Shown: in pieces, positions 62,276-64,000 of the stretch
How positions within the stretch are numbered: the first letter of the stretch is position 1
Layout: every line of letters starts with the position of its first letter
Assembly (NCBI GenBank): GCA_900545445.1
Contig: UQZH01000003.1
Coordinates: forward strand, 22,101 to 86,100
Source: an uncultured Collinsella sp.
Lineage (GTDB): Bacteria > Actinomycetota > Coriobacteriia > Coriobacteriales > Coriobacteriaceae
Direction of reading: 5' to 3'
DNA: 64,000 nt
The notes under the pieces: model-generated
What the model saw: only the letters and a program-made list of their open reading frames with translations
The model's database searches: none
Told to the model about the DNA's origin: nothing
Translations under genes and position numbers: made by a program

Positions 62276-63214
62276 CTAGAGGGCGCCGAGGAGGATGGCG
62301 TAGGTGGTGGATTCGCCGAGTTTGAGCTCGTCGCCGGGGTTGAGCTGGGCAGAGCGGCCGGGCTCTACTTGAACACACACACTCGTGGCCCCGTTTACCA
62401 CCACGGTGCCGTTCGTGGACGACAGGTCCTCGACAAACCATGCGCCAGAATCGTCGCACCAGATATGGGCATGGCGGGCCGAGACGTCGTCACCGACGTC
62501 GGTGATGTCGCCCTCCCCCGTTGCCAGCGCGCCGATCTCAACACCTTCCTCACTCGGCTGAATCCAGCGCGGGGCGCTCACCACGTAGCCGTTTTGCACG
62601 CGCAGCAGTCCCAGCGGATGCGCCGGCGCGACCTCATGCTCGCCCGCGACCGAAGATGTGCTCAGCGAGCGCGGCGTCGACGTGGCGCCGCCACAGGTCG
62701 CATGAGCGTAGTCGATGGCATAGGTCACCGACGAACGTACATCTGCCGAGCAACCCACGGCGACAAACAGCACCAGGATGGCCTCGGCGCGCTCGGCGGG
62801 CATGAGTTCAGCCGCCTGCGACAGGCGCTCGAGCGCATTGCGATAGAGATTCGTGTCCTGGTGGCATTCCTCGAGTGCCCGCACCATGGGCTCGCCAGCG
62901 GGGCCGCACACCATATTGGTCACGGCCGCGGCGTCCATGGGATTGCGACGGCGCAGGGCCAGCTGCGACATAATGCGCGCGGCCGAGGTGCCGTAATCGG
63001 CAAAATAACGTTCCTGCAGCGTGCCGACCGGCGCGCGCACGATAAAGCGCGAAACCCAGGAGCGATCGGCGGCACGGCTCTGCGGACTACGGCCGTCGGC
63101 GAGCGGGCGGCTCGAGAGCACCAGGCCGCACAGTTCGATATGGCTCAGGTGCGCTGCGCGCTTAAAGATGTCAAACATTGCCCCGCACGGGGTGAGCTCA
63201 ACTTGAGAAGCCAT
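62276..63214 (-). CDS. FHA-domain protein
   Basis: A 312-residue protein. The C-terminal 100 residues are a forkhead-associated phosphothreonine-binding domain: SARHAHIW with the Arg and the S-x-x-H, then VEDLSSTNGTVVVNG. The N-terminal 200 residues are mostly helical and unassigned (ALRRRNPMDAAAVTNMV). The start is 3 bases after the stop of the kinase-like gene upstream, so it is cotranscribed and probably binds that kinase or its phosphorylated targets. Confidence 0.82.
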   Translation of the reverse strand: MASQVELTPCGAMFDIFKRAAHLSHIELCGLVLSSRPLADGRSPQSRAADRSWVSRFIVRAPVGTLQERYFADYGTSAARIMSQLALRRRNPMDAAAVTNMVCGPAGEPMVRALEECHQDTNLYRNALERLSQAAELMPAERAEAILVLFVAVGCSADVRSSVTYAIDYAHATCGGATSTPRSLSTSSVAGEHEVAPAHPLGLLRVQNGYVVSAPRWIQPSEEGVEIGALATGEGDITDVGDDVSARHAHIWCDDSGAWFVEDLSSTNGTVVVNGATSVCVQVEPGRSAQLNPGDELKLGESTTYAILLGAL

Positions 63215-63217
63215 GGC

Positions 63218-64000
63218 TTAGCCCTCCTTGGTCGCAGAGATCGTGTCGGATACTTCGGCCGGCCCGCCAAAGGCGCGGGCAGCCGCGGCTCCGCCGGCAA
63301 GCGGCGTCGCCATGGGAATTTTCGCACGTCGTGCTGACACGACGGGAAGCTCAAAGGCAAACCCCATCGCCAGCAAAAACCACGTAAGCGCATAGGTTGC
63401 AATTATGGCGGCCACCAGGCCGCCCGCCACGGCATGCTGGGAAAACACGGCACATGCGAGTGCGACCAGAGCCGGAACCTCGCAGGCGGAAAGGGCCAAC
63501 ACGCCCTGCAGAAATCCCGCACGGCGGTCGCGCGCCAAGGCCCCGGCAGCGATGCCCACCATGCCCGGCGATGCCAACGCCAGCGCGGCGATAATGGCCG
63601 GCAGCTTCCCGGACCACATAAGCGGTCCCACGACGAGCGTCACATGGGCGCCCGACGCCAACAGCGCCGCTGATACCACGACCACGGTCCAAAGCACGCC
63701 GCATACCGCCGTCGCACCAACCATCGCCGCACGCCGGACTGTGTGCCCCGATACCTCCATCGGGCACGGCATGAGCGGCTCGGCGCGAAGCGAGCGGGCG
63801 ACATTTTGCGCATAGTGGTCGCAAAATGCCGAGAGCGCCGCCTCCACCGCAGCCGGCTCGGGACGATCTTCCTGATGGCAGGACAGGCAGGTCATCACCA
63901 CATCGAACAGCTGAGCGTCGACAAACGCCAGCGCATCGCGCAAATCCTCGGAATTTGGATCGAGCCCCAGCTGCTGAGCCTGTTCGGCCGCGGCAAGTGC
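63218..64000 (-). CDS. C-terminal part of a probable Ser/Thr protein kinase with membrane domain (partial)
   Basis: The frame is open to the right edge, so the gene is incomplete (about 260 residues seen). The visible N-part (LFDVVMTCLSCHQEDRPEPAA) resembles the end of a eukaryotic-type kinase domain, where CLxxDPxxRP with the conserved Arg marks subdomain XI. It is followed by four or five hydrophobic helices (about 70-215 of the visible part) and a short tail. The kinase reading rests on one motif and the adjacent FHA gene, so it is tentative. Confidence 0.55.
   Translation of the reverse strand, partial: ALAAAEQAQQLGLDPNSEDLRDALAFVDAQLFDVVMTCLSCHQEDRPEPAAVEAALSAFCDHYAQNVARSLRAEPLMPCPMEVSGHTVRRAAMVGATAVCGVLWTVVVVSAALLASGAHVTLVVGPLMWSGKLPAIIAALALASPGMVGIAAGALARDRRAGFLQGVLALSACEVPALVALACAVFSQHAVAGGLVAAIIATYALTWFLLAMGFAFELPVVSARRAKIPMATPLAGGAAAARAFGGPAEVSDTISATKEG

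Overview
The window looks like a chromosomal segment of a gut actinobacterium of the class Coriobacteriia, most probably Collinsella. This is inferred from gene content and high GC coding sequence, not from a database search. Supporting signs are a full-length pyruvate:ferredoxin oxidoreductase, carbamate kinase, rubrerythrin, several mannose-family PTS operons and many FrlB-type sugar isomerase (SIS) paralogues. Most genes lie on the minus strand and there is no phage, plasmid or insertion-sequence gene.

Left third (1-28.8 kb): a sugar-amine utilisation region. It holds two mannose-family PTS gene sets (EIIA, EIIB, EIIC at 47-1751; EIIAB, EIIC, EIID at 22816-25417), four FrlB/GfrE/GfrF/FraB-like SIS deglycases (called DG1-DG4 below), five GntR/UTRA regulators (R1-R5), an EamA transporter and a HAD phosphatase. 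No FrlD-type kinase is present, so the PTS would supply the 6-phosphate, as in the Salmonella gfr system. Six promoters here share an exact ACGTTATA half-site 30-50 bases upstream of the start codon, which suggests one regulon. DG2 and DG4 instead carry their own distinct operator repeats. Housekeeping genes are interspersed: a PreP-type M16 protease, HicAB, 5-formyl-THF cyclo-ligase, an AbiEi/PD-(D/E)XK protein, metA, an L-2-hydroxyacid dehydrogenase, recQ and a YitT-family protein.

Middle (28.8-43.9 kb): GNAT acetyltransferase, threonine aldolase, PAP2 phosphatase, mfd, nth, an ABC exporter, rmuC, rubrerythrin, a MutY-like glycosylase without its Fe-S cysteines coupled to an Rrf2 regulator, tRNA-Asp and a YfcE-like phosphodiesterase.

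Right (43.9-64 kb): two complete LytS/LytTR two-component pairs around a glycosyltransferase, an Atg22-like MFS protein and a zinc-phospholipase-like protein; an amidohydrolase plus amino-acid permease operon; a membrane-anchored C39 peptidase; arcC; nifJ; and a kinase-tail/FHA pair that runs off the right edge.

The most unusual content is intergenic. Two 134-base elements (18564-18697 and 31540-31673) share a three-stem fold with compensatory changes, and G-U pairs that fit only the plus strand. At least eight families of small palindromic repeats occur between genes, most built around a GGGAC-type core. Four long perfect inverted repeats with arms of 29-39 bases sit at gene 3' ends. These look like undescribed REP/MITE-like or RNA elements.
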